Below are positions 20,247-31,548 of a stretch of DNA of 64,000 nucleotides, in pieces. How positions within the stretch are numbered: the stretch's first letter is position 1; each line of letters starts with the position of its first letter. This stretch comes from Astrocystis sublimbata. Its lineage: Eukaryota > Ascomycota > Sordariomycetes > Xylariales > Xylariaceae. A program made the translations under genes and the position numbers. The notes under the pieces were generated by a model that saw only the letters and a program-made list of their open reading frames with translations, made no database searches and was not told where the DNA came from. The DNA is taken from positions 1 to 64,000 of the forward strand of contig JAJNNY010000101.1 in the NCBI GenBank assembly GCA_022453515.1. The letters run 5' to 3'.

Positions 20247-22345
20247 ATGCTGGCGATTTTATCAGTGGGTGCTGGGCTGGCCTACGTGATATGGATTATT
20301 GTTTGCTTAGAACTCAACGTGCGCAAAGCCAAAGCCCTCAACATTCCCATCGTGCGTCTTCCTATTGATTCCAACAACGTCATATGGATTCTGCTTCAAC
20401 CCCACGTCTGGAAGATCCTTGATGCACTTCCATTTTTCTGGGCTTCCTACCCACGATTCGTGCGATTCTCTCGCCGAGGTTGGTTCTTTGACGAAAGGGC
20501 GACGATACACGAACAAGTCGGGCCTGTCTGGGCGCTTGTGACTCCTGTGGCTATCAACGTACACTTTGCAGATCCCGACAGCATCCGTGACATTGTGACG
20601 CGCCGTGGGGACTTCCAACGGCCCATCGCAGAGCTGAGTAAGTTTTGATGTTCCCAATTGATTCAATCACCCTTAGTCAGGAGCTGATAGGATTAGAACT
20701 CTTGGAACTTTACGGGCCATGCATTTCGACCGCAAAATGGGAGGAATGGCCTCGTCATCGGAAAGTGATTGCTACGCCTTTCAATGAAACCATCATGAAC
20801 TCCGTCTGGGATGAGTCTTTACGTCAAGCGAAAGGCATGCTACGCTCATGGGATGATGCATCTGCAAATGGAGGTTGTATAGCGAGCTACCAGAAAGACA
20901 CACGAGCACTGTCGCTCAACTTACTCGCCGCCACGGGCTTCGGCAAATCGTACGACTTCCGTGGCTCAACAGAACCCCAGATTGATGAAGTGGGGGGCTA
21001 CCGGGACTCTCTGCAGACTGTCCTCGACCATATCATCCTTCTTATGCTGGTGCCTTTTAACATCCTCTGTATGCTTCCTAAAAGATGGGCTAGAATTGGC
21101 AATGCAGGGATTTCTTTCAAGAGGCACATGGTGAAGATGCTCGAGGAAGAGACTGCTGCACTTAATCAAGGCAAGCCAGGTTCTGGTGGAATCATGGCGT
21201 TGTTTGTACGCGCCGCCGACACTTACCAACACCAGTCCACTGCCGATTCGGGTATGAAAGCAATGAAGAAGGGACTCTCTGTGGATGAGATATTTGGCAA
21301 CCTCTTTGTCATCAACTTCGCCGGGCACGACTCAACAGCTAATACTTTGGCATTCGGCATGCTACTCCTGGCGACACACCCCGAGGTGCAGGCTTGGCTG
21401 GCTGAAGAGATCGCGATCGCGACTGGAAACAGTGATATGGAGTTGTGGGATTATAAAGAGCTATTCCCAAAACTCAAGCGTTGTCGGGCGGTTCTATACG
21501 AAGTTCTTCGCCTTTACCCGCCGGTACTTGCTTTGCCCTCGATTGCTTCCAATTGCACGCAGGTCATCGAAATAGGCTCGCAAAGACTGGCCATCCCAGA
21601 AAGAGTCAGTATTACTGTCAATCTGAGAGCCATGCAGGTCCATCCGGCATATTGGCATGACGCAAACGACTGGTGTCACACGGGTCACTTCCGGGCTACC
21701 CAAATAGGAAGCCTACGCGCCCTAAACCTCTGAATATGTAAATGATTGGATCAGAGCTACGGATCTAGAAGGTCATGAGGACCTCCGTATGCAGGCGACA
21801 ACCAACAGGCATAAGTGAGGCGTTGCCGCAGACCCGAGGAAGGTCCGAAGCCGGCCTCAAAGGCTGCCAGAAGGAGCATAAATAGAAGGGATTCCTCCAG
21901 CCTGGAGTAGAGGCTTTAGGAAGACATGGACCCTTTTGTGCCCTAGAGAATTATTAGCTGAATCGAAGCCTATTCCAAGCCCTAGAAATCTAGCCCTTGT
22001 TACAACTGGCGTCCCTCACGTTGGATCTCTAGTCCGGCGCCTGCAAAATCAGCTGCGGTTAACCATCTTGCCGACAAGAAGTTGATTGTACCAGGTAAGA
22101 GCCTGTTTCTTCCATGGGGCGAGGGGCCGCAGATTTGTCCGGGGAAGAAGTTCGCTGAGGTGCAGGCGGTGGCAGTTTTAGCCTGCCTGCTCAACACACA
22201 TCGTCTGTCAGTAAAGAAAGCGCCGGGGGAGGATGAAAGAGCCGCAATGAACCGGGCGACTGAGTGCAGTAATGATATCTATCTAGAGATGTTGATCAGG
22301 CTCAGAGATGCAGATAGTGTGAACCTGGTGTGCCGCCAGATCTAG
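20247..22345 (+). pseudogene. Cytochrome P450 interrupted by an LTR
   Basis: Exon 1 (20247-20637) starts MLAILSVGAGLAYVIWIIVC, an ER membrane anchor. A 59-bp intron (20638-20696, GTAAGT donor) leads to an exon with the P450 core: the oxygen-binding helix FAGHDSTANT, the ExxR motif EVLR in LYEVLRLYPP, and RHRKVIATPFNE upstream. The frame runs normally to about 21705, then hits stop 21731-21733 because a 268-bp LTR plus a little retroelement DNA is inserted. Coding sequence resumes at about 22030 and includes the haem-binding loop PWGEGPQICPGKKFAEVQA (Cys ligand near 22137), ending at 22345. All conserved motifs are present, so the insertion is the only visible lesion. Substrate unknown; microsomal monooxygenase of secondary metabolism or detoxification likely. 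Confidence 0.85.
21737..22004. mobile_element. LTR insertion in the P450 gene
   Basis: 268 bp starting TGTAAATGATTGG and ending CCTTGTTACA (perfect TGTAA/TTACA ends). Immediately after it, ACTGGCGTCCCTCACG looks like the start of a retroelement leader with a primer-binding-site-like sequence. So it is an LTR plus a short internal remnant rather than a clean solo LTR, and no simple 5-bp duplication is visible. Orientation left to right if the leader reading is right. Confidence 0.7.
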
Positions 22346-22824
22346 GATCGATGGCCATAGAAAGTATGAGATCACACACTATTTCCTTCGACGGTTAACG
22401 TCAGCTGTCTGACCTGTCTACAAAGTATTTCCCTTTTATAACATGCTTTTGTGTGCCGCTTTTTCTTCTCGGGTTACTACACAAGAACTCGTATTCTGAT
22501 GGCCTTGCTGTAATAATCGTAGTAGAACGAAGTGCAAGATACTGCCAGGTTATGAGAGCATTTTCAAACTTATCGCAGCGGCACTCACATTGATTGACCC
22601 CGCCCTGCCCCTGTATTGCTCACCAGATTATAACCTGGGTAGGATGTATGAGTCGCGGGTCTCATCCGCTCCCCAGGAGTTCATATCGCGAAGATATAGG
22701 AAGCGGTCAGTCACATCACCGCCATCAGGCCCGCCCCGCCAGTCATAAATTATTGATTTTCAATATTCAAATTTTGTATCTATCCATCTTAGAATATATC
22801 AACGCGAAAGAAATCTAAATTTCG
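22346..22824. other. Convergent 3' intergenic region
   Basis: Lies between the ends of the P450 (+) and the chitinase (-). No gene or clear repeat; AT-rich tail at 22740-22824 is suitable for polyadenylation. Confidence 0.5.
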
Positions 22825-25800
22825 TTATATTGTGCACAATCCGCTCCGGATATTTTCAATCTTCATAAGATCAGCATGGACCGAACCAAGTTTCTTCGAG
22901 TCCTGATCACTTAGACCCCTCCGCTCACGAGCGGCCTTTCCCCACGAGCCACGGCTCAGCGCTGCACCTGCAACTGTACTGAACACAGCAGAAAAAGCGT
23001 TATCGGGGTCTGAGACCACGCTATACGTCAGCAGTGCGGCTTCTCCAGCGATCTCGGCAATCGTCAAAGCCACGCGCACGGCTGCCAGCGCGGGCCCCAA
23101 TGCCTCCCCGACGAACGGAACAAAGAACAGGATGCCGCCGAGGAAATTGGCGATGAATTCCTCTCGTTCCATCTTCTCGATTTCTTTAGCCTGTTCGACA
23201 ACCTTGTCCATGCTGTCTATGGCCGAGGCGATGGTCAATGCCGGTAAGGAGGAAGCGTCGGCAACGTCTTGCGAGCTGAGCAGGAGGTCCAGATCGCCAA
23301 TTTTACTGAGGAGTTGCAGGCGGAAAAGGAGGTCCTGAAATTTATCGTACGACTTGCTGACTATGTCCTTGGGATTGAAGACTTCAATCGTGTCAGCGGG
23401 TACGGGGTAGTTCCGGAACCAGTCGTCCATCATTTCCATACACTCTTTGACCATTTCACCTGTATATTGGCATCCATTGGAGAATTTCACGTCGACGTTC
23501 CCGAACTTGATCCATTTCTTCTCGATACCGTAGTCTTTGGTGATGGCGGAATAGAAACCCTTCGAATCATGCAGGGTATATGTCACGTTGGGCACGACCG
23601 TGTTGAAATAGTCGATACCTTGCGGCCCATTCTTGTAGACCGTGGGACAAGTCACATCTTGGGCACTAGACCCGGACTTGCAATCTGGCGACTTGTCGCA
23701 GCCATCTAAACAATTTGCAAATCTGCAGGTGTTGCAGCATGTGCGGTATCGAGTCTCTTGACACGAAAAGTAATCGCCAGCATGTCCGTTGCCCATAAAG
23801 GCGTTGATCTGAACAGGGACCTGCTCAATCGTGTAATCTTTGTAGATGTTGAATTTGTCATCGTAGCCCCCGTCGACGAGGGAATTGTATTTCGCTAAAG
23901 CGCCTTTCATTATCTTAATTTCCACATCGACGAGGTACTTGTCTATGCAGTACGACGGGATGTTGTTCTTCATGCTCATTAGTGCGTCCAAGCTACTGAA
24001 CTCAGAATTGCAATCCATGAAATATTTGTCATCGATTTTGGCAACATAATCGGGATCGTAGTCGTCTTCGCCAGTGCCGCTAGATGATGTGTCAGGGTGC
24101 CTTGTTCGGTTGGGGAAGACAAAAAAAGGAGCACTCACTCGATAAACTCGTTCAAATCAACAGCCCAGTCGCTTGTCCCAGCAAAGTTATACGATGAGTA
24201 GAGGCTTGCTCGGGATGACTTGACTGAATCATTCATGTATGCAACCCATTCGGTGTCGTTATAAACCAGAATGTTCGAGTCAGAAGAAATCCATTGCTTA
24301 TTGACTCGCCCATGTGCAATAATCTCTCCGATCTCTGCATTAGAGAGGTAGCCACTGGTGCTGGTACAACGACCTTTGGCCGCGTTAGACACCCTAGGAG
24401 AGCCTGTAAACTCGCACGAGGGACCAGAGCATCCAGCCTTCGCCATCTTGAACGATCTTCCGTAGCTAGAAATACCCACAACAATCTTATTCGAGGGCAC
24501 GCCCGCTTTGGTAATTAGCGACAAGGCGTCTTTGGTCTCAGTAACATTCACGTGTGAGCGAAGACAGTTTCCAGTAGGACAGCCAGGAGAAGTCCATTTG
24601 TTGCCGTAATCCCATTGGCCGTGGAGATCGTAGGTCAAATAGACAATGTAGTCAACCTTAGCCCCTATCGCCTTGATAGGGAAAGCTTTGAGGTACCAAT
24701 AAGATGCCGGAGCTGCGACTGAGACAGACTTGCTAGAGCCCAAGGCTGACTTCAGACCTACTAAGGTCTGGTGAAGATCTTCACCGGCATCGGCGTCACC
24801 AGCAGGGATGCCGGGAATATCGGGAGCCTGTAGACGGAAGAAATATGAGTAATCGCACAATCTAACAATCCGGGAAGGATGAGCTGACTTACACCAGGAT
24901 ACTCCCAGTCTATATCTACACCGTCTAGTTTATGTTTCTTGAGAAATGCAACAATATTGGCCTGAAATTTGGCTCGATTGGCGGCCTTGGTGGCTTCACG
25001 AAGAATGTTGTATGTGCCGGGCTTGGTGCTAAAGTCCCAGCCACCAAACGTTATTATCCTTTTCACGTCAGATAGGGCCTTGAACTGGTCGAACTGATAC
25101 TTTGAGCCACTAATGTCAATGCCAAAAGTTTGGGTGATGTTCGCAAATGCAAAGTGGATGTGTGTATATTTGGATGTGTCGATTTGATTCACATCCATGC
25201 GCAGACACGGTCTGTTTTCGTTCCAAGCCTCAAAATACGCGACATTGATGGGCTTGGGAGGGGCGGACCCCTTGATAATGTCTCGACCACAGTGGGAGAT
25301 GCCTATAGCCGTGGACTCGTTAGGAAATTCAAGTTTCTGTTACGGGATTTGTGAATGCGTGTGATGTTACTTACATGAGTTCTTTCCTGGCTTGGTTGTT
25401 CCTGGTGCTCCAGTTGTTGCTTTGCTGATGACGCAGAAGTCGTCCGTAGCGCCACACTGGCCCCAGACGTTACAGCAGACGTTCAAAGGGCATGGGTTTA
25501 GGTTCGCCCACGAAGCGCTGCTCCCGGACGATGGCTTCTTAGTACCGGAGACCTGAGGGCCACAAACGGCGTTGGACACGGATGGAGGGAAAGGAGGTGT
25601 ACCGGTACTAAGACAAATCTTCTGCGCGGGCAAAAGCGCGGAGCAGCCATTCCAGCCCCATGTGTTTTTGTTGTAAGTCTCGATGTTGGCCTGAGTTATT
25701 CCGTGAGAGACCGCTATGGCTGAGCAACCATCGCCACTCTTCACGGTGTAGGCTGCGCAAGATCCGTCCGAGCCAGGTTTGGGCTTGATGTTAGGGAGCT

Positions 25801-27112
25801 TCCCATGCGTACAGCAAACACGTTGGCCCACCTGCAGACTTGAACAGAATTTGGAGGCAGAATGCAGTTTTGTGAAGTCGGCCGGCTTGAGTCCGCACTT
25901 GGAAGCTAGCGAACTGCAGGAGTCGCCACTGATAACAGATTTGGTTTTACAAGTCCCGTCAGTATTAGCGGCAGGGATGGGATCAGGAAGTGTGCCCGAC
26001 GAACAGCAGGCCTTCTGGCTAGGAACAAGAGTGGTGCAGAAGTTTTTTGCAGTGTTATACTTCTTGAGGGTGGTTGTAGTGATGCCGCATCTCTTAGCGA
26101 CGGCATCACAGCCATCCCCAGATTTGACGGTCGTGGTCTTGCAAGTAGCCCTCGCACTGATTCCTGACCGACTCCAAATGTGTGCTTCGTCTAATGGCAG
26201 GGAAGGAGGCGGGTTGGAGGTCGAAGAATTTGTGCTGTCGGATCCAGAGAGTTGGGTAGGGGCTCGGAGGGAGACCGTCATGTAATCCTCAAAGTCCCCG
26301 GACACGCATCTTCCGTCTGCCCAGGTTCGCATCACTTTCTGCACCAAAGCCAAGTCATCGGCAAAACCAGCAACAACTCCAACGGCATAATCGGCTCCTA
26401 GACCATCACGAGGACAGAGCTGAGCAATCAGAGGGCTAGGGGATGAAGAGATCTGTCTCGCCTCTAAATCTTGTAAAAAGTGGTCCAAGATAGTATTGTG
26501 CATACCATGCTGGTATACTTCAGCTCCAGCAAAGAGGCCAATCACGGCCGTCTGAGAATAGCCAAAGGCTAAAACATTCTCTGAGCAAGAGGGCTTCTTC
26601 AAGTTTAAATAGTTTCAAACTTGGTATGCGGCGGAGAGGTGACCGAAAGTCTGTCGGTTGGTGTATGTGTCTGTAGTGCCACCGCTGGGCTCACCAAGCG
26701 TGACCACAGTCTCGATTATATCATGGTTTGGCGTCGAACAGACTGCGGCCACTTCGCTTGAATCAATATGTTTAGATGCAGAGCTGTAGTCAGCTTGGCA
26801 CCCTCTGATAACAGGAGTGGTCACTAGCTGGCCATCAATGACTGTCTCCTGGATGCTGAAACTCAGCAACATGGTCTCATTGCAGGCAGCCATGCTAGCT
26901 GCATCTTCGAAGAGAAACCATGACGACAAGTCGCCAGCGTCATCTCTGCAGGATGATGGGCATGTATGTGTTGAAGATGTACGAGCGTTTGCTGCACGCC
27001 AAGTCTCTAAACTTGCATCTGAATCGGCATCAAACTGGAGGGCGGCAGTCGAGGGTGTCCATCCTAAGACTGTGACGAGTGTAGTAAAGTAGAATAAGAG
27101 GAAACCAGCCAT
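22825..27112 (-). pseudogene. Killer-toxin-like class V (GH18) chitinase with LysM and CBM18, one in-frame TGA
   Basis: Four exons in phase on the minus strand: 27112-25375, 25302-24893, 24827-24139, 24079-22825 (introns 72, 65, 59 bp), 1364 codons. Order: signal peptide (1-24), Cys-containing N-domain, three LysM (about 324-372, 388-435, 452-502), CBM18 (CPLNVCCNVWGQCGATDDFC, about 517-560), GH18 with GGWDF and the catalytic DGVDIDWE (Glu near 713), then a 400-residue Cys-rich and hydrophobic C-terminal region. This is the fungal subgroup-C layout, related to the chitinase subunits of the Kluyveromyces killer toxin; it binds and cuts chitin outside the cell. An in-frame TGA at 26615-26617 (codon 166) breaks it early. 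No plausible intron removes it. All other exons are clean, so loss is recent or the base is wrong. Confidence 0.85.
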
Positions 27113-27899
27113 AATGGCAGATGACTGGTTCGAGAGGTCGCAGGTTCTTGACCGTTTGAAAAGGCGGCGATTGTAAGACTGGGAAAGGGAGTGTGAGGGT
27201 ATGCGATGGAGGCAAATTTTGGGCGATTGGAGGGATCATATAAGAGGCATGAAGGACAATTGACTTGATAACTTCTGTTGCTTAGTCTTATTTGACGATA
27301 AATTAAACTTCAACGCTTCTAACGCATATTCCTGGTAATCCTGATTCACAGTACTCCCGAGCCCCTGGCCATCTAGAGGTACATGAAAATACGGAGTTCG
27401 CAACCATATCCATGCAAGCGTGCAAAATAGCGGGTGGATCAGGAGCGGCTGCGACCTGTTGGTTCTTGATGCAGGAACAAGGTGGATCAGCCCGGATAAT
27501 CACGAGATGTTGTTGACTGCGTTGGCGCCAACTGCTTCACTAACAACTATTTGTCAATATGCAAGCGTAGCCAACAGCCTCTCGAGTAAGTTTTGTGAGC
27601 TAAAAGCATCCTAGGATTCTGGGCTCATTTTCCTGCAGGAAGTTTTGAAGCTATTTTGTAATCCACTCGCTACCGAAATGTCGTATAACGAGGGCTTGAC
27701 CAGTGCCCCTTTTCACAGAGGTCCATATTACGCTTCTTGTCATTATGTCTTCGGCATCTCAATCACACGCTTTATTCGCTATTGTTTCTCTCAATTCTTC
27801 TCCCTTTCCTGGGCTATTCGTTGGGGCTCATCTCGTCTTCTTTGGTTTCGCAATACCACATATCTGCACATTGCTGCTCGCTACTCAAGAGCTATCAAC
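27113..27899. promoter_or_regulatory. Shared divergent promoter region, chitinase and secreted partner
   Basis: 787 bp between the starts of the chitinase (-) and the secreted protein gene (+). Contains AT-rich stretches near 27240-27310 on the chitinase side. No specific factor site can be named. The arrangement suggests co-expression of the pair. Confidence 0.45.
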
Positions 27900-28870
27900 A
27901 TGCATACCAAACCCTTCATCGTTTTACTGCTCTTCCTCGTCACCAAGGTACTAGCTGGTGGTTACCAGGGAGCGCTAGAGCGTGTGGCTGTTTTATGCGT
28001 ATCAAATCGACGGCCTGAATGGGCCAGCACAACAGACTCTTGGATGGAAGTGCATTAGCTGGGATGACAAGACGATGAAATGCAACCCTGGAAAGAAAGG
28101 CAGAAGCGGATGGACCATGTGTAAAGGAACTTTGCCGGGAAGGCGGTGCACTTTCAGCCAACTCACCAACTTCCTCGGCGGTACCGATCGCAACGATGCA
28201 CTCATGGTCGACAGCAAAGGTAACACTTTGCCCCTCACAGCCACAAATCCTGACCCCGAAGAGACTGCAAAGAGGGTATTGAACCACTACCTTGAATCGC
28301 CCAGGGGTTCATTGCCAGATTACCAAGGATTCAAGTTCGTTCTTCACGGGGATGAATTTTACGTGCGCAACATCAGAAAGATCGCAAATGTGGTGGCAAA
28401 ATCTGGGAGTGAAGGGAAAAACATCGGTGATCATAAGGTACTTTTTGAGGGGTTTGCTACAGCAACGACGCAGATCAAGAACGCCAGAATAGGGGACCAT
28501 AGTCCTTTTATCCTCAAAGGAGCAGAAGAGAGACTGAATCCTCGCGGAATTACGGTACACACGGAGAGCATTGGCCCTGGCCACAGTCCTGCCGACCCTA
28601 AGAGAATTTGGAAGACTGTTGATTGGGAAAAGACAAGTATGCTATGCTCCACTTAGATCTCTCCTCCCAAACGCTTGAACGAACAATCACTGACCCCAGC
28701 GAGTGGCAGTGTCCGAAGCAGTGGCTTCCGGGAAGTTCACTAAAGGTCAGATAATGCAGGTGACGGCTGATGTGAGGTATGAGTACTACAAAGACTTCGA
28801 TGCCAGAAGACACCGGGCGGTTATTAAAGCTTTCAGCGCTTCGGAGAGAAAGGCGAAAGGATGTCTGTGA
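27900..28870 (+). pseudogene. Secreted protein beside the killer-toxin-like chitinase, frameshifted
   Basis: ATG at 27900 opens a clear signal peptide (MHTKPFIVLLLFLVTKVLA). About 30 codons in, the frame is lost: coding character continues one frame over from about 27982 (WLFYAYQIDGLN, GWKCISWDD, a Cys-rich part to about 28160, then an alpha/beta-looking region) to a donor at 28637. A 67-bp intron (28637-28703) leads to a last exon ending at 28870. The two exons total 904 nt, 2 short of a multiple of three, so a 2-nt deletion in a GTGTG run near 27980 fits. I recall similar small secreted proteins next to subgroup-C chitinases in other fungi but cannot name a family. Function unknown; a partner in the same killer-toxin-like system is an inference from position. 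Confidence 0.6.
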
Positions 28871-29204
28871 TCAGATACAGTAGTCCAAAGTACGTAGACT
28901 AGGGAGGTCGAGATTAGCTAAACAACAACTCAAGCGTATGCGGCACTCTCAAGACAGCAAAGATATCACAGAGGCATCATGATGGGGCACAACGACCAAT
29001 ATGTAAATCACGAGAGTTGTCCGTTAGCTGTATAGACTCAATCTTAGGTAATTCTAAGACTAATTATACAAGCATCTTCGGAGCAACGAAAATCATGATT
29101 GATGAAGCTAGAGTTATAAAGCATAAAATGATCTCCAAATCCAGATAATGGCAGAATTGAGTATGTCAGAATCTAATGCTCATCCTGCAATCCCAAACTC
29201 GGCT
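28871..29204. other. Convergent 3' intergenic region
   Basis: Between the ends of the secreted-protein gene (+) and the 2EXR gene (-). AT-rich, nothing else seen. Confidence 0.5.
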
Positions 29205-29903
29205 TCATTGTAGGTCTCGATCATTGTAGTTCTCGATCATGTATATCCACTCCTCGTCAAAATCATCAATGTCCTCAGCCTTCCCTCCATTTCGCCAACA
29301 CCAGTCATATGCCAACACCAGTTGAGGTCCAGTCAGTAGGAGCCCTGTATGTAGGTCCAGGAATCTAATATTGTCCCTTGGACAATTTGCATATCCCACA
29401 CCCATCCACGACTCGGCCCACTCCAAAAACTTGTCCTCCACCGCTATGTGCAGCTCTCTCAGGCGTACGAAAGGCTCCAGCAGCCAAGTCGACTCTTGCT
29501 TAAAATAGTCAAGAAAGCAATGACCTTCAACTTCAACTTCTGCAGTGAGTCTGAGGCGTTCAATGTCGGCACAGTGCGGGGCTAGCGGCCTGAGCTGGTC
29601 ATCTGGTAGGCAGATCATGTCTTTCTGGAAGTTGACCCATATGTATTTAGTTTCGGCGAAGGCGGATGTGAGAAAAGCCTTCCGGAAGGGTGCATGCTGG
29701 CGAGCCTCCTGACAGACGTGCATGACGGCAGGCGGTAGGTTTGGTGAAGCATAAGCAAACGTGGTGTTAAGGCTCGGCCACCTTTTGCTTGGGCTGCGGC
29801 GAATATGCAGGTTGCGCGGATGTGCAGCCAACGCCCAGATCTGGAGGCGAAGCTCCATGGGTAGTCTCATGAAAGAATGAAAGGTGTCGGCCATGATGAA
29901 CAT
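29205..29903 (-). CDS. 2EXR-domain protein
   Basis: Single-exon gene of 232 codons. The N-terminus reads FHSFMRLPMELRLQIWALAA, the F-x-RLPxELRxxIW signature of the fungal 2EXR family. It is followed by the second typical block PPAVMHVCQEARQHA and ETKYIWVNFQKDMICLPDD. The C-terminus is acidic (AEDIDDFDEEWIYMIENYND). The family is large and lineage-expanded in Pezizomycotina, F-box-like in its first motif, with no established biochemical role. Length and motif order are normal and no lesion is seen. A second Met four codons into the ORF is an alternative start. Tail-to-tail with the broken secreted-protein gene on its left. Confidence 0.8.
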   Translation of the reverse strand: MFIMADTFHSFMRLPMELRLQIWALAAHPRNLHIRRSPSKRWPSLNTTFAYASPNLPPAVMHVCQEARQHAPFRKAFLTSAFAETKYIWVNFQKDMICLPDDQLRPLAPHCADIERLRLTAEVEVEGHCFLDYFKQESTWLLEPFVRLRELHIAVEDKFLEWAESWMGVGYANCPRDNIRFLDLHTGLLLTGPQLVLAYDWCWRNGGKAEDIDDFDEEWIYMIENYNDRDLQ

Positions 29904-30633
29904 GGATGATTGCAGGATTGACCCCTGAGCGAAAAGCGGTGCAATCAGGAGCTGACAGAGCCCGAAGAGTGAGGCGCTCTTCTCATTGGCGATGATGAGA
30001 ATTGTTGGTTGGGAGTTTTGGATTGGTCTGGGCCAGGAAGGTAACGATGTTGAAATGTTGGAGATGTTATAACTGAGCAGATAAAGGGGAAGAAAGCTTG
30101 GGCTAAATGTAAATCAAATCACTCAATATAGCACGACTTCCCCACTTATTCTAATCAAACCCCCCCACCAATCCAGGCACTCGGTATTTTGCTAACAACC
30201 AACAACCATCAACTAATAACCAACAACTTATAACCCACGCTCCAGGCCCCAGAACCCAGTCACAGATAGATCCAAGTACACTTAGGTACCTACCTCATCG
30301 CCATTCCGCATCGACAGTTGGCTCGGCTCAATGCCAGTTTGCGCGAATTATTCATGATCCCAGCCTCTCGTTGAAAGTGTTCTAGACCTTCAGAGTCATA
30401 CGATAATTAGGCAGTAACCAGTTCTACGATGCGGCGAAGTGAAGGAGTCTCGCGGATGCACCAGGTTCAATTTGACCTGCATAACAATCCGATTCGCATC
30501 CGGGTCTACTCGCTCTACCTATATCACGATTTCATGACTCTATCTCAGCCCTCGGTTCTCCTTCTCCCTCACCTTCCATGTCAATTGCAACGGTCATCCT
30601 CAGCCAAGAGAGCTACGCACACCTTCTATCACA
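29904..30633. promoter_or_regulatory. Divergent intergenic region, 2EXR and LysM-WSC genes
   Basis: About 730 bp between two divergent starts. It contains a CCTACCTAGGTA-like motif near 30285 (ACTTAGGTACCTACC), a simple sequence common in fungal intergenic DNA, and AT-rich stretches at 30100-30240. A 127-codon ORF overlapping 30429-30812 in another frame has no domain character. Confidence 0.4.
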
Positions 30634-31548
30634 ATGACGCCCACCTTCTCCCTCGCCCTATTTCTCAGCTATGCCTCCATTCTAGTTGCAGCGCATCCCT
30701 ATCCTTCACTTCAGTGGGATCCCGACACCATCTCCACCTGCGCCGAGTGGTACGACAATGGCGGCTCTTACACTTGCGAGCACATACGCACCTTATTCAG
30801 CATCACCCCTGAAGAGTTTCACACGTGGAACCCGTCGGTTGGCTTGAACTGCAAACCCTGGAACGCCGGCCAGTCATACTGCATCTTGACCAAGGAGAAG
30901 CTCATCATTCCTACCACGACAATTGTTCCGGAGACAACCAAGACTCTCTCTACCTCGCGTACACACCTGCCCTCCCCGACGGCATGGAACAGCTTGGGTT
31001 GTTATGTCGATGAGAATGCTATCCCTGTCATGGAGACTGAGATCACCAGCGCCGACCCTGATCTTACTATCAATAAATGCGAGGATACGTGCTGGAAAGC
31101 CTCCAATGACACTGTGCTCTTCGCCGGTGTGAAGCGGGGCAACCAGTGTTGGTGCAGTAGCTATGTCGTCGGGCAGATTGCTTGGGACGAAACGGAGTGT
31201 GATATCCCATGCACCGGAGATAATGCGGTCGTCTGTGGCGGCAAGAACAGGATCAACGTTTTTGAGCCGGTGACTGGGAGGGACCCTTTTAGCACTACCA
31301 GCAAGACCACTTCTACCAAGGAGACTACTTCTACCAAGGAGACTACTTCTACCAAGGAGACTACTTCTACCAAGGAGACTACTTCTACCAAGGAGACTAC
31401 TTCTACCAAGGAGACTACTTCTACCAAGGAGACTACTTCTACCAAGGAGACTACTTCTACCAAGGAGACTACTTCTACGAAGACTACTTCTGTATTGACA
31501 ACAACGCAAACTTCCGGTGCTTCCAAGACAGCAAGGATTTTCATGTAG
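30634..31548 (+). CDS. Secreted LysM-WSC protein with a Thr/Ser-Lys-Glu repeat tail
   Basis: Single exon, 304 residues. Signal peptide MTPTFSLALFLSYASILVAA; LysM domain at about 36-84 (CAEWYDNGGSYTC through YCI); Thr/Ser linker; WSC domain at about 120-210 (LGCYVDENAIP, CEDTCW, GNQCWCSS, CDIPCTGD, VCGGKNRINVF) with its eight-Cys pattern. Then ten six-residue units TTSTKE run up to a short Thr-rich end. WSC and LysM both bind wall glycans, so the protein probably sits in or on the wall. The last residues ARIFM are too short for a GPI signal or a membrane anchor, so it is likely secreted, or a C-terminal exon was lost. The start is chosen for its signal peptide. No lesion seen. Confidence 0.85.
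   Translation: MTPTFSLALFLSYASILVAAHPYPSLQWDPDTISTCAEWYDNGGSYTCEHIRTLFSITPEEFHTWNPSVGLNCKPWNAGQSYCILTKEKLIIPTTTIVPETTKTLSTSRTHLPSPTAWNSLGCYVDENAIPVMETEITSADPDLTINKCEDTCWKASNDTVLFAGVKRGNQCWCSSYVVGQIAWDETECDIPCTGDNAVVCGGKNRINVFEPVTGRDPFSTTSKTTSTKETTSTKETTSTKETTSTKETTSTKETTSTKETTSTKETTSTKETTSTKETTSTKTTSVLTTTQTSGASKTARIFM
31312..31491 (+). repeat. 18-bp coding minisatellite, about ten units
   Basis: Tandem copies of ACTTCTACCAAGGAGACT, nearly identical; the first unit differs by ACC for ACT and the last has ACGAAG for ACCAAG. Being 18 bp, unit gain or loss keeps the frame. High identity indicates recent expansion or homogenisation. Confidence 0.95.

Noticed and set aside
26580..26640. An intron around the chitinase TGA
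   Set aside because: The only GT..AG span is about 24 nt and lacks a branch site.
31312..31491. CRISPR-like array
   Set aside because: Units are contiguous with no spacers and encode a Thr/Ser-rich stalk.
30634..31548. LysM-WSC repeat protein as a RiPP precursor for the UstYa-like gene
   Set aside because: The repeat has no dibasic KR site and no Tyr or aromatic core residue; it is a wall-protein stalk.
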